The notes under the pieces were generated by a model, which saw only the letters and a program-made list of their open reading frames with translations, had not been told where the DNA came from and did no database searches. Of a stretch of DNA of 64,000 bases, positions 18,042 through 26,809 are shown piece after piece; position 1 is the stretch's first letter; each line of letters opens with the position of its first letter. Location: contig JAHUUJ010000001.1 of the NCBI GenBank assembly GCA_019218365.1, positions 310,001-374,000 on the forward strand, read 5' to 3'. This stretch comes from Actinomycetaceae bacterium TAE3-ERU4. Its GTDB lineage: Bacteria > Actinomycetota > Actinomycetes > Actinomycetales > Actinomycetaceae. Both the position numbers and the translations under genes were made by a program.

Positions 18042-18087
18042 AATATTTAAGGCCACCCTCATTTAAATGAGGGTGGCCTTAAATATT
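18042..18087. terminator. 46-bp perfect palindrome, probable bidirectional terminator
   Basis: A perfect loopless 46-bp palindrome (core GGCCACCCTCATTT and its complement) lies between the LacI gene and the convergent metS. TATTTTT follows on the plus strand. Because it is fully symmetric it could act on transcripts from either side. Its GGCCACCC core recurs in the hairpin at 28621-28652. Confidence 0.65.
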
Positions 18088-18098
18088 TTTAGAGGATT

Positions 18099-18302
18099 TT
18101 ACTTTCGGTGCATATTTTTCGCCTCGGCCGCAGCCTGACGAGCAACGTCTTCACCCTCAGTTTCAACAGCAGAGATAAATAGCTCCACGTCCTCAGACAG
18201 TGGGGGAACAGGCTTAAACCTTAGACTCCAAGTCCAATAAACCAATCCTCCCCAGATGATTGAAATCGAGATAACCATCATTACGATTGCTTCTGTTGTC
18301 AT
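18099..18302 (-). CDS. metS: MetS-like small subunit of NSS amino-acid importer
   Basis: A 67-residue protein with one N-terminal membrane segment (TTEAIVMMVISISIIWGGLVYW) and a polar, acidic cytoplasmic tail. It has the form of the methionine/alanine importer small subunit known with Corynebacterium MetP. Its ATG overlaps the TGA of the transporter gene (ATGA), so the two are translationally coupled. It ends just before the palindromic terminator. Confidence 0.85.
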   Translation of the reverse strand: MTTEAIVMMVISISIIWGGLVYWTWSLRFKPVPPLSEDVELFISAVETEGEDVARQAAAEAKNMHRK

Positions 18303-20047
18303 TTTAGTTCACCCTCCGGCTTGGCAGATACATTTGTTGTTTTGCCGAATTCGTAACCGTATTCGAACTCGTCATCGTCTTCTAGAACACCAGCACGCTT
18401 GCCGGCAGAAGGAAGAATACTCAAGCGCGAGTCATTCTTAATAACCCGTCCGTATTTATCGCGCTTACGGTGAGGTAGGGGCATTACGGTAAAGTCGTCT
18501 ACATCCTGGTTCCAGAAGGTCACGGTAAGTATGTAAGCCAGCACGAAGCACAGGATTAGTGAACCCCATCCAAAGCCGACTGTGTACCAAGTCGGATATT
18601 CCCCATATCCACCAGAAATTAGCGAAGCAGTGTTCTTAATGAACATAACTGTCAAGGTAGCAGGAACCACGAAACCAACCATAAGGTCCCACCACTTCCC
18701 AATTCGCACGTTGGAAAGAGCGTTAAGGTGACGACGCAAACGTGACAAGCGCGGATGCAAAACCGTAACGAGGATTGAAGTAGAGATAGCGCAGATTACG
18801 ACACCAATTTCGTTGATGTACTTATCAACAATATCTAGGGTGTTAAGACCTGACTCGGAAGCGAACAAGACCAACGAAATGACCGCAGCGGCTAATCCTA
18901 CAATGATTGCAGCACGGGACTTGCTCCATCCAAATTTATCCTGGAATCCACCTGAAACAACCTGTAGAAGCGAAAGCATGGATGTCAATCCAGCTAAAAC
19001 TAGCGAGAAGAAGAAGAAGAAACCAAAAATTGGTCCTCCGGGCATCATCGAGATAATTGTGGGGAACGAGATGAAGGAAAGAACCACACCGGTTATTCCT
19101 TTCAGTTCACCAACTTGCACACCCTGCTGATGTGCCATAAATCCAAGGGCCCCAAACACTCCAATACCAGCGAGAAGCTCAAATGAAGAGTTAGCAAACG
19201 CAGCAACAAAACCGGTTCCGTTCAGGTTAGTACGGCGCGGTAGGTAGGAAGCATAGGTAACCATGATTCCAAAGGCAATGGAAAGCGAATAGAAAATCTG
19301 ACTAAACGCTGCAATCCAGACGCTATCATCAAGCAAGGCTTCCCAGCGTGGGGTAAAGAAAGCGTTAAGACCATCAATTGCACCAGGAAGTGTGATAGAC
19401 CGTATTACTACAGCTCCAAAAAGAAGAACTAAAACGGGAATAAAGATTTTGTTAGCACGTTCAAGCCCTTTTTGGATACCGAGCGCAAGAATAAAAATTG
19501 TCAGCGCCCATATTGCAAGTAGGGGAAGGAAAACACCCCAAACAGGATTAAAGGAGAAGGAGTCAGCCGAAGCTGGATTTCCTCCTCCAAGGAAGTCTTT
19601 AATTAAGAAAGTACCTGGGTCATCTCCCCAAGCAAGCGTAAAGGAAAAGAATGCATAGCGAGCCGCCCAGGCAATAATAACCGCGTAATAAGTCAAAATT
19701 ACGAAGGAAACAGCTACCTTAAACCAACCGAGGATTTCCGCTCGCTTATGAATACGGCGAAATACAGTTGGTGCAGCACCGCGCAAACGGTGTCCGAGAG
19801 AGTAATCCAAAAGGAGGTAAGCAACACCAGCAGCCAGCAGCGCGACAATGTACGGGATTAGAAATGCGCCACCACCGTTAGTGTAGGCTACACCGGGGAA
19901 ACGCCAAATGTTTCCTAGACCAATTGCAGAACCTACCGCAGCCAGAAGGAATCCGGTCTGCGAAGACCATGTTTCTCTGTCGTTGTTATTCTTTCTCTGA
20001 TTTGGGGCAAACGCTTTCGCATCTGCCGCCGGTGTTGAAGTGCTCAT
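18299..20047 (-). CDS. metP: NSS-family sodium-dependent amino-acid transporter (MetP-like)
   Basis: A 582-residue transporter of the neurotransmitter:sodium symporter family. The signature GSAIGLGNIWRFPGVAYTNGG marks TM1 with its unwound substrate/sodium site, and about 11-12 hydrophobic segments follow. The cytoplasmic C-terminal tail of about 60 residues ends acidic and polar. The likely role is sodium-driven uptake of methionine/alanine or related neutral amino acids together with the 67-aa subunit. ATG 20047 has GGGAG upstream. A paralogous pair lies at 45256-46976 with a different promoter region. Confidence 0.88.
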   Translation of the reverse strand: MSTSTPAADAKAFAPNQRKNNNDRETWSSQTGFLLAAVGSAIGLGNIWRFPGVAYTNGGGAFLIPYIVALLAAGVAYLLLDYSLGHRLRGAAPTVFRRIHKRAEILGWFKVAVSFVILTYYAVIIAWAARYAFFSFTLAWGDDPGTFLIKDFLGGGNPASADSFSFNPVWGVFLPLLAIWALTIFILALGIQKGLERANKIFIPVLVLLFGAVVIRSITLPGAIDGLNAFFTPRWEALLDDSVWIAAFSQIFYSLSIAFGIMVTYASYLPRRTNLNGTGFVAAFANSSFELLAGIGVFGALGFMAHQQGVQVGELKGITGVVLSFISFPTIISMMPGGPIFGFFFFFSLVLAGLTSMLSLLQVVSGGFQDKFGWSKSRAAIIVGLAAAVISLVLFASESGLNTLDIVDKYINEIGVVICAISTSILVTVLHPRLSRLRRHLNALSNVRIGKWWDLMVGFVVPATLTVMFIKNTASLISGGYGEYPTWYTVGFGWGSLILCFVLAYILTVTFWNQDVDDFTVMPLPHRKRDKYGRVIKNDSRLSILPSAGKRAGVLEDDDEFEYGYEFGKTTNVSAKPEGELK

Positions 20048-20128
20048 TGCGACTCCCGTAATTGTTCGTACATTGCAAGAGTCAGTTTACCAATACTTTA
20101 CTATTTTTACTTTACGTCAATTTGTGAT

Positions 20129-20542
20129 TTAAATTTCATTATCGTCGATAATGTCATCGAGATAACCTCGCTGCGCCTCCAAAAACCTGTCGAGTTCTCG
20201 CCGTTCTTTCTTAGTAGGCCTTCCACTACCTCGCGGGCGCATTAAAGGCGGTGGCATTCGCAACCATTGCGGACGTGGCTCAGAAACATCCTCGTAACAT
20301 TCTTGGGCCACGGGAGCACTAGAACGCTTAAATAACAATTTCTTAACAATTAAAATGCGATCAAAGCCCTGGAAACGGTAACGTACCTCGTCCCCAATTT
20401 TTACTTTCTGCGCAGGCTTTACCGTCTCTCCATTGATTCTCACATGCCCGCCTCTACACTCAGCAGTCGCTAAAGAACGGGTTTTTATTTGACGTACCGC
20501 CCAAAGCCACACATCTATACGCACACTTCCTGCATCATCCAT
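20129..20542 (-). CDS. S4-domain RNA-binding protein (Hsp15-like)
   Basis: A 137-residue cytoplasmic protein. An S4 RNA-binding domain occupies residues about 6-65 (VRIDVWLWAVRQIKTRS... GGHVRINGETVKPAQKVKIGDEVR), matching HslR/Hsp15, which recycles stalled 50S subunits carrying nascent peptide. A basic C-terminal tail follows. It lies about 80 nt upstream of metP1 on the same strand; a functional link is not evident. Confidence 0.88.
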   Translation of the reverse strand: MDDAGSVRIDVWLWAVRQIKTRSLATAECRGGHVRINGETVKPAQKVKIGDEVRYRFQGFDRILIVKKLLFKRSSAPVAQECYEDVSEPRPQWLRMPPPLMRPRGSGRPTKKERRELDRFLEAQRGYLDDIIDDNEI

Positions 20543-20838
20543 AACCGTATCTTAACAATTAAAAAGAAAGACGAAAGATTACCTATCCCAGCTATAAGAA
20601 CAAAAACTAGCGCATAAAAAGAGATTGAATATCCGTTTGCAGATTAAAAAAGTGAGGTATAGGATAAGCGACATGATGACTGAACTCTTCTCCTAGATAG
20701 CGCTTTCGACCGCACGGCTAGTAAGACCTAGCCAGCATTTTTCTGCGCGAAAGCTGCTTTTGTTAGTTGCACATTTTTACGTGCCCAAATCCCTTATGTT
20801 CAGTTTCTATTTTGGAATTAAAAATCTTAGGAATTTGT
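20543..20838. promoter_or_regulatory. Divergent region before the ABC exporter genes
   Basis: A 296-bp region between the leftward S4 gene and the rightward ABC genes. It includes a perfect hairpin GGCTAG-TAAGAC-CTAGCC around 20718-20735, nested in a longer imperfect GCTTTCG/CGAAAGC pairing. No coding frame is credible. Function unknown; it may be a 5'-UTR structure of the ABC transcript. Confidence 0.3.
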
Positions 20839-22911
20839 ATGTTCCCCTCTAAAACAGACGAAAAAAACTCTCAAAAATACACGCTTAATGCCTCTTTACC
20901 GGATAAACAGCCCGAGGATAAACCAAACCCAGAGACTTCCCACGCTTATGCTTACCAGGCAGAAAAATTAGGGATTATCCCGCCTCCCACCAGTCGGCAA
21001 CCTCGATGGGGAAAATTTTTCCGTATGCCACTAGGAAACCCTCGCTCTAGAGCAACCACACCCTGGCAGGTATTTTGGGAAACTTTCCTTTTACTCAAAT
21101 GGCGTCTACTAACCCTGTTTCTCACCGTCCTAATACAGACCTTATCTAGTTTGGCTCTACCGATTGGAATTGGTTGGGCCATCAACGAGGTAATTAAAAA
21201 CGGCGTCGGAATCAGCCTTACTTTCCCCCTCTTAGCACTCTTGGGGATTTTGGTTATTCACTCTTTTAGTTACGGAATAAATCAGCTTTTCTATTTCGTT
21301 GCCGAGGACGCGGCTGCAGTTGATGCACTCACTTCATCATCTCTTCGTTCTTTGATTAACGGCACCGCCATCTCGAAAGAAATAGAACCTGGAGACATCG
21401 TCCAAACCTGCGGCACAGATACCTATACCTTAGGCGTTTGCTATCAGTTCATTCCCCAGTTAGCAGCAAATATTTTAGTTGCTCTGCTGGCTTCCTGGTA
21501 CATGCTTGCCTCATCACTTACGTTGGGGCTGGTGGTGTTGATTGGGATTCCAATTTCAATTTTTAGCACTACCTCACTCAGTCGTCCCTTGGAAAACCGC
21601 TTGGAAAAAAACCGTGAGGATCAGGGAAAACTCACGACTATTGCAAACGATGCGGTACGTGGTCTGCGTATTTTACGCGGGCTGGGCGGACACGAAGAAT
21701 TTGCCAAACAATACAACCGGCAATCCGAACTAGTTAAACAAAGCGGAAGTGAAATTGGGGCGGTATCTGCACTCATCTACACTTTCACCGGATCTTTTCC
21801 GGTAATCCTCAACGCAATATTGTTGGGGGTAGGGGCAAATCTTATTTTTCAAGGCAGTTTGAGCGCAGGAACCCTGGTGGCTTTCTTTGGAATAACCGGA
21901 CGTTTTTCCGAACTGCTTAATTCACTTGGAAATGCAATTCATTTCTATGCGCGTGGAAAGGTAGCCGCACGGCGTATAGCCAAGATTAATTCTGTAGCCT
22001 TAGCGCTTGATACCAACTCAAACAATGAGGAACAAAAAATCCCAAACTTTAATGATTGCACTCTAAAAGACAGCACTTCGGGGATAGAATTCACACCCGG
22101 GAAAATTACCATTCTGGTTTGTCAGTTCCCCGATGTGTCTGCGGAAATCGCCACCCGGCTAGCTCGACTAAATGACAAATCGGAAGTTTTGGCCGAGGGC
22201 GTTGATCTACGGAGCTTGCCGTTGAGTGAGGTACGTTCTGGGATTGTCTATTCTCACGGATCTGCCGGCCTGTTTGCCGGTTCCCTCCGTGAAGCACTGC
22301 TCGGACCAAAAGCCCGGCCACGTAAAACTTTTGATCTGAAAACAGTCTTGACCTGGGAAGCCATTAACCGTTCTGCTCTATCTGAAAACGCCCGCTTCCC
22401 CGATGAACAAGATAGGAATCTAGATGAATTTCTAAACAAAGCACTTATAGATGCGGTCTGTACCGATGTGCGTGATTCCCTGCCAGAAAAACTAGATGGA
22501 GAAATTGCCGAAAGCGGTCGTAATCTTTCTGGCGGTCAGCGCCAACGTGTTTCGCTGGCGCGCGCCCTCGCCCAGAATGCACCTATTTTGGTGTTGGTTG
22601 AGCCAACTTCGGCGGTAGATGCCAATACCGAAGCGGCTATTGGTTTTAGGCTGGCCGAGCGGAGACACGGGAAAACTACCATCATTACTAGCGCCAGTCC
22701 CCTACTGCTGCACTACAGTGATGAGGTTATTTTCCTTTCCGCGCAAGGACAGGAAATTGTGCGCGGTACACATGCACACCTGCTGGAAACTACACCGGAA
22801 TATCGGGCGATAGTCGAACGAGATTTTGACGAGGCTGATTCTGCCGTAGAAAAACCCGCTAAACATAACATTGAAACGCCCGCTATTAACAAAGCGGAGG
22901 AAACGCGATGA
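20839..22911 (+). CDS. ABC exporter half-transporter with degenerate nucleotide-binding domain (pair 1, subunit A)
   Basis: About 690 residues: polar N-terminus, six-helix ABC exporter membrane domain (about 90-390), then an ATPase domain. The ATPase is unusual. The P-loop region near residues 418-440 (PGKITILVCQFPD) has no GxxGxGKS/T. The Walker B Asp is replaced by Val next to Glu588 (LVLVEPTSA). Q-loop Gln and H-loop His are missing (TSAS in place of IAHR). The signature LSGGQRQR at 563-570 is perfect. It should therefore complete, but not itself form, an active ATP site with its partner, whose gene overlaps by 4 nt. ATG 20839 with AGGA upstream is chosen over an upstream TTG/ATG frame. 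The substrate is unknown. Confidence 0.88.
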   Translation: MFPSKTDEKNSQKYTLNASLPDKQPEDKPNPETSHAYAYQAEKLGIIPPPTSRQPRWGKFFRMPLGNPRSRATTPWQVFWETFLLLKWRLLTLFLTVLIQTLSSLALPIGIGWAINEVIKNGVGISLTFPLLALLGILVIHSFSYGINQLFYFVAEDAAAVDALTSSSLRSLINGTAISKEIEPGDIVQTCGTDTYTLGVCYQFIPQLAANILVALLASWYMLASSLTLGLVVLIGIPISIFSTTSLSRPLENRLEKNREDQGKLTTIANDAVRGLRILRGLGGHEEFAKQYNRQSELVKQSGSEIGAVSALIYTFTGSFPVILNAILLGVGANLIFQGSLSAGTLVAFFGITGRFSELLNSLGNAIHFYARGKVAARRIAKINSVALALDTNSNNEEQKIPNFNDCTLKDSTSGIEFTPGKITILVCQFPDVSAEIATRLARLNDKSEVLAEGVDLRSLPLSEVRSGIVYSHGSAGLFAGSLREALLGPKARPRKTFDLKTVLTWEAINRSALSENARFPDEQDRNLDEFLNKALIDAVCTDVRDSLPEKLDGEIAESGRNLSGGQRQRVSLARALAQNAPILVLVEPTSAVDANTEAAIGFRLAERRHGKTTIITSASPLLLHYSDEVIFLSAQGQEIVRGTHAHLLETTPEYRAIVERDFDEADSAVEKPAKHNIETPAINKAEETR

Positions 22912-24638
22912 AACTACCTATCTCCTCAAATAAACAAGTGTGGATTGAGCTTTCACGCCTTGCCAAAAAATTCCAGGGACTACTTGCCCTGACTACCGTC
23001 TTACAGCTCGTAGCGGCACTTAGCGCCGTAATTATTCCAACTGTAATTGGACATCTTCTGGATGCAATTAGCGTTGGGACAACTGCTACCCACGTAAGAA
23101 ACACCCTGTGGCTATTGGCCGGAATTGTAGTTTTTCAGACTGTCTTTACCTACTTGGCAAACTATTTTTCAGTTATATTGGGAGAAAGAGTTTTCCAAAA
23201 GCTTCGCGATCAGCTTGTTAATCGCCTAATCCACATGCCGCTATCAACTGTCGAAGCGGCCGGAACCGGTGATATGCTCGGTCGCGTTACCCGCGACATT
23301 AACCGAGTTCAGTTCCTAGTGCGTAAGGGACTGGGTTCGATTATCTCGATTACCTTAACAATTATTTCCACTTATGTAATCGCGTTTTGGGTTAGCCCAA
23401 TTCTGGCTGTTTTGCTGTTACTTTCTCTTCCGCCACTGGTTTTACTGTGTCGCTGGTATTTTCCACGAGCAGTACCGGCGTACCGGACAGAAAGCGCGAA
23501 CTTCGCCCAGATTTCAGGATTAATTTCAGAAAATATTAGCGAGGCCAATACGATTGAATCATTGGGAATGGTACGTTTGCGTCGCAAACAGCTACTTTCT
23601 CAGGTTGGTAATCAGTGGATACTTGCACGCTATACCGCCTGGTTACGTACGTTCTTACTAGGGGGAACACGCATAATTTTACTTTCCCCAATTTTGTTGG
23701 TGGTTTTAATTGGTGGTTACCTCTATTCGCGCGCAATTGTTAGCGTAGGGCAAATTTCTACTATCGCAATGTACGTTTTTATGTTGAGCACACCGCTTGA
23801 TGAAGCAACTTTCTGGATTGATGTTACCCAGACTTCCAAGGCAGCCTTGGCACGTATTTTTGGGGTTAACGAGGTAAAACCTGACCGTTTCCCACGCGGT
23901 CTACACCCGCAGGGTTCGGATTGGTCACTACAAGATGTACGTTTTGCCTACGGTAGTGGAAAGGACGTTCTAAAAGGGATTGATTTAGAGATTAAGCGTG
24001 GTGAACGCTTGGCTATTGTGGGGACTTCCGGTGCTGGTAAATCAACGCTGGCGCGCCTATTAGCTGGTTTTGACGGACCAACCGCAGGTCATGTGCGAGT
24101 CGGTGGAGTGGATATGCTGGAAATGACCGAGCCCGTACTACATCGGCAAGTTGCTCTAATCACTCAAGAAAACCATGTTTTTGTCGGTACTTTAGCGCAG
24201 AATCTCCGTCTGGTAGCGCCGCAGGCTACCGAGGAAGAACTATGGGAATCACTCCGCATTGTGGGGGCAACTTGGGCAAATAACCTAGCCGATGGTCTGG
24301 AAACTAAACTCGGTGGCAGCGACTTGCAACTCAATGACGCACAAGCACAGCAGCTCGCCCTCGCAAGAGTAGTTTTAATGGACCCGCACACGCTTATCTT
24401 GGACGAAGCTACCTCGATGATGGATCCAACTTCAGCGCGTGACCTAGAACGAGCTCTGGCGAGGGTACTGGAGGGACGTACGGTAATCATGATTGCACAC
24501 CGTTTATTTACCGCCCGTGATGCAGACCGAATCTGCGTCATGGAAAAGGGAAAAATTGCTGAGTTAGGTTCCCATGAGGAACTGTTGGCCGAGGGGGGAA
24601 GCTACGCTGAGCTGTGGCATGCCTGGAGTAGTGAATAA
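22908..24638 (+). CDS. ABC exporter half-transporter with catalytic nucleotide-binding domain (pair 1, subunit B)
   Basis: A 576-residue half-transporter: membrane domain (about 20-310), then an ATPase with intact Walker A GTSGAGKST, Q-loop (LITQEN), Walker B TLILDEATSMMDP and H-loop IAHR. The ABC signature, however, is LNDAQAQQLALAR rather than LSGGQxxR. This is the exact complement of subunit A: the heterodimer would have one complete ATP site (B's Walker motifs with A's LSGGQ) and one with neither a P-loop nor a signature. Its ATG overlaps the stop of subunit A. Family role: multidrug, lipid or peptide export; the substrate cannot be told. Confidence 0.9.
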   Translation: MKLPISSNKQVWIELSRLAKKFQGLLALTTVLQLVAALSAVIIPTVIGHLLDAISVGTTATHVRNTLWLLAGIVVFQTVFTYLANYFSVILGERVFQKLRDQLVNRLIHMPLSTVEAAGTGDMLGRVTRDINRVQFLVRKGLGSIISITLTIISTYVIAFWVSPILAVLLLLSLPPLVLLCRWYFPRAVPAYRTESANFAQISGLISENISEANTIESLGMVRLRRKQLLSQVGNQWILARYTAWLRTFLLGGTRIILLSPILLVVLIGGYLYSRAIVSVGQISTIAMYVFMLSTPLDEATFWIDVTQTSKAALARIFGVNEVKPDRFPRGLHPQGSDWSLQDVRFAYGSGKDVLKGIDLEIKRGERLAIVGTSGAGKSTLARLLAGFDGPTAGHVRVGGVDMLEMTEPVLHRQVALITQENHVFVGTLAQNLRLVAPQATEEELWESLRIVGATWANNLADGLETKLGGSDLQLNDAQAQQLALARVVLMDPHTLILDEATSMMDPTSARDLERALARVLEGRTVIMIAHRLFTARDADRICVMEKGKIAELGSHEELLAEGGSYAELWHAWSSE

Positions 24639-24643
24639 CCTAA

Positions 24644-24668
24644 CGGGAGGAATTTTATTTTCCTCCCG
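24644..24668 (+). terminator. Intercistronic hairpin between ABC pairs 1 and 2
   Basis: A 9-bp stem (CGGGAGGAA / TTCCTCCCG) with a 7-nt AT loop follows the stop of pair 1. There is no U-tract, so it may attenuate or protect mRNA rather than fully terminate. The next gene has its own strong GGGAGG ribosome site 6 nt before its ATG. Confidence 0.4.
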
Positions 24669-24703
24669 AAAGTTCCAACTCGCCTACTTAAGGGAGGCAT
24701 AGA

Positions 24704-26665
24704 ATGAAAAGCGTGACTCGTGAAATTCCCAAGATTACCGCCCCACCGCATTCTAACTATCTTAAGCAAGCGAAACTAATTGGTGAACAAGTTCCCCCGG
24801 TAATTAAGGAACCGCGTTTTCTTCCGCCTTTGTTAGACGCTCCTCGCGGGGATGATGATTTGGGGCAAGATAGCAAAACAATCATTAAATCTGTACTTAG
24901 AGAGCATCGGGTTTATTTGTGGCTATCTTTAATCACCTCAACGGGGATGCGTTTAAGCGGAATGGCTCTGCCGATTATCATCGGAAAAATTATTGATTCA
25001 GGGATTGAACGAGGAATGGGAACTCACCTACTTCCCTGGACAACAGCCTTGATTGTGGCAATTTTACTGATGGGTATTTTCTGGGCAATTGACCAGATTG
25101 GTAACGTGCTAATTGCCTTCCGTACCGAGTCATACGTTATCCGTTCTGTTGCCCAAAGTGCGATTAGCAAAGGTAGTGCCCTAACGCGACGGACGGGAAC
25201 GGGAAATATTTTGACGGTTGTGACTGATGACAGTAGTGCCTTTGGTTCTTTCACACTATTTTTACCGGCATTAGTTGCTTCTGTGATTACGATTTTAGTG
25301 GCCGGGTGGGTAATGATTACTTCATCGCTACCCTTGGGGTTGCTCGTTATAATCGGTATGCCATTGGCAGTTTTCTTGGTTTCCGCGTTAGCGAAGCCGA
25401 TGAAAAACCGGAGTTTATCTGCCTCTAATGCACGGGCCGGACTAAACACTATCGCCAACGATGCGGTTTTAGGATTACGTGTCTTACGTGGTGTTGGCGG
25501 GGAATCTATGTACGCAGAAAATTACTGCAAAACTTCGGCTGAGGTGCGCAAAAAAGGAATTGCGGTAGTTCCAATCAGTGCCAGTATGGCAGCTTTACGT
25601 GTGGCGGTTCCGGCGCTTTTCCAGACCGCAATTATCGCGCTGGGAGCATGGCTGGTTTTTAACGGAAGAATGTCTGCGGGAACGCTATTAGCTTTCTTTG
25701 GGATGACTACCTATCTGCAGTCTGCAACGAACACGATTGTCAGCGCGGCCACGACTATCGTTAATGCCGCAGTTTCTTCGCGCCGAACGGCAAATATCAT
25801 GTCTGTTTCCCCCGATTTTGATGATTCTAACTTGGAGGGGATAAACGTTTCCGACACGATTTTTGCCGAGGGTGAGTTTATAGATTCAGGCTCTGGTCTA
25901 CGGGTTAGCCCCCACGAGCTAACTGCACTGGTCGGCCCCAATGCGGATATTCTCAATAAGATTTGTGAAGATTTGGCGTTTTTACGTCCAGATTCACAGG
26001 TAACTTTGGGTTCTTACGCACTGGCGGAGTTACCGTTACGGCAGGTTCGTAAGGGCGTGCTTTATTCACATGGTGAAGGTGGCCTATTCGCCGGTTCCCT
26101 CCGCGAGACTCTTTTAGGGCCAGACGCTAAACCGGCACCGCCGCTTTCCGCCGAGGAAGTAATGGCTCAGTATGCGATTTTGCAATCCCCGCGTGAAGAT
26201 GAAACTTCTCTACCGGATTTTCAGGATACCTCACGGGACGAAGCCTTAATTTCGGGGCTTCATACCGCACGCTGCGAAGATGTTTGGCAGGCAATGGGAA
26301 CGAGCTTGGATGGGGAGATACTCGAAAAAGGACGTAACCTTTCGGGTGGCCAACGCCAACGTCTAGTTTTGGCGCGCGCCCTCGTTCAATCTAGCCCTGC
26401 ATTGATCTTGGTTGAACCAACCTCGGCTTTAGACGCAAATACTGAAGCGTCAATTGGGGAAAATCTTGTCCGTGCGCGCGAGGGAAAAACTACCGTCGTT
26501 GTCACCGCTTCCCCGCTGTTGCTTCGTCATGCACACCGAGTAGTAATTTTTAATGAAAATGGTCAGGTAATCGGGGAAGGAAAACACGCTTCACTGATGG
26601 ATTACGCGAATAGTTCAGATGCGGCACAACTCTACCGACAAATAGTCACCCGCCATGAAGGATAG
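24704..26665 (+). CDS. ABC exporter half-transporter with degenerate nucleotide-binding domain (pair 2, subunit A)
   Basis: A 653-residue paralogue of the gene at 20839. The N-terminal extension, six membrane segments and ATPase domain are laid out the same way. The P-loop is lost (LVGPNADILNKI), Walker B reads LILVEPTSALD with Val for Asp, the H-loop reads TASP for AHR, and LSGGQRQR is intact. Shared loss of the same residues shows that the asymmetry predates the duplication of the pair. ATG 24704 has GGGAGG 6 nt upstream. The partner gene follows after a 144-nt gap rather than an overlap. Confidence 0.88.
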   Translation: MKSVTREIPKITAPPHSNYLKQAKLIGEQVPPVIKEPRFLPPLLDAPRGDDDLGQDSKTIIKSVLREHRVYLWLSLITSTGMRLSGMALPIIIGKIIDSGIERGMGTHLLPWTTALIVAILLMGIFWAIDQIGNVLIAFRTESYVIRSVAQSAISKGSALTRRTGTGNILTVVTDDSSAFGSFTLFLPALVASVITILVAGWVMITSSLPLGLLVIIGMPLAVFLVSALAKPMKNRSLSASNARAGLNTIANDAVLGLRVLRGVGGESMYAENYCKTSAEVRKKGIAVVPISASMAALRVAVPALFQTAIIALGAWLVFNGRMSAGTLLAFFGMTTYLQSATNTIVSAATTIVNAAVSSRRTANIMSVSPDFDDSNLEGINVSDTIFAEGEFIDSGSGLRVSPHELTALVGPNADILNKICEDLAFLRPDSQVTLGSYALAELPLRQVRKGVLYSHGEGGLFAGSLRETLLGPDAKPAPPLSAEEVMAQYAILQSPREDETSLPDFQDTSRDEALISGLHTARCEDVWQAMGTSLDGEILEKGRNLSGGQRQRLVLARALVQSSPALILVEPTSALDANTEASIGENLVRAREGKTTVVVTASPLLLRHAHRVVIFNENGQVIGEGKHASLMDYANSSDAAQLYRQIVTRHEG

Positions 26666-26809
26666 GAACTGGTCAGTGTTAACTTGTCCCAAAAACTATT
26701 CTTTTAACTATCCCCAGCTTGAGATAACAGCTATAAGTCAGAGTAAATCGGCCAAAAACGGCGATAAAATTATTCCTATTGACGAGCGAATTACCGGAGA
26801 AAAGCACGC

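Noticed and set aside
17862-18062. 66-codon minus-strand frame after the LacI gene
   Set aside because: It spans two perfect terminator-like hairpins and ends in the palindrome; not a plausible gene.
20767-20838. Upstream start at 20767 for ABC subunit A
   Set aside because: The added 24 residues are Cys/Leu-rich and non-conserved in form; ATG 20839 has AGGA at the right distance.
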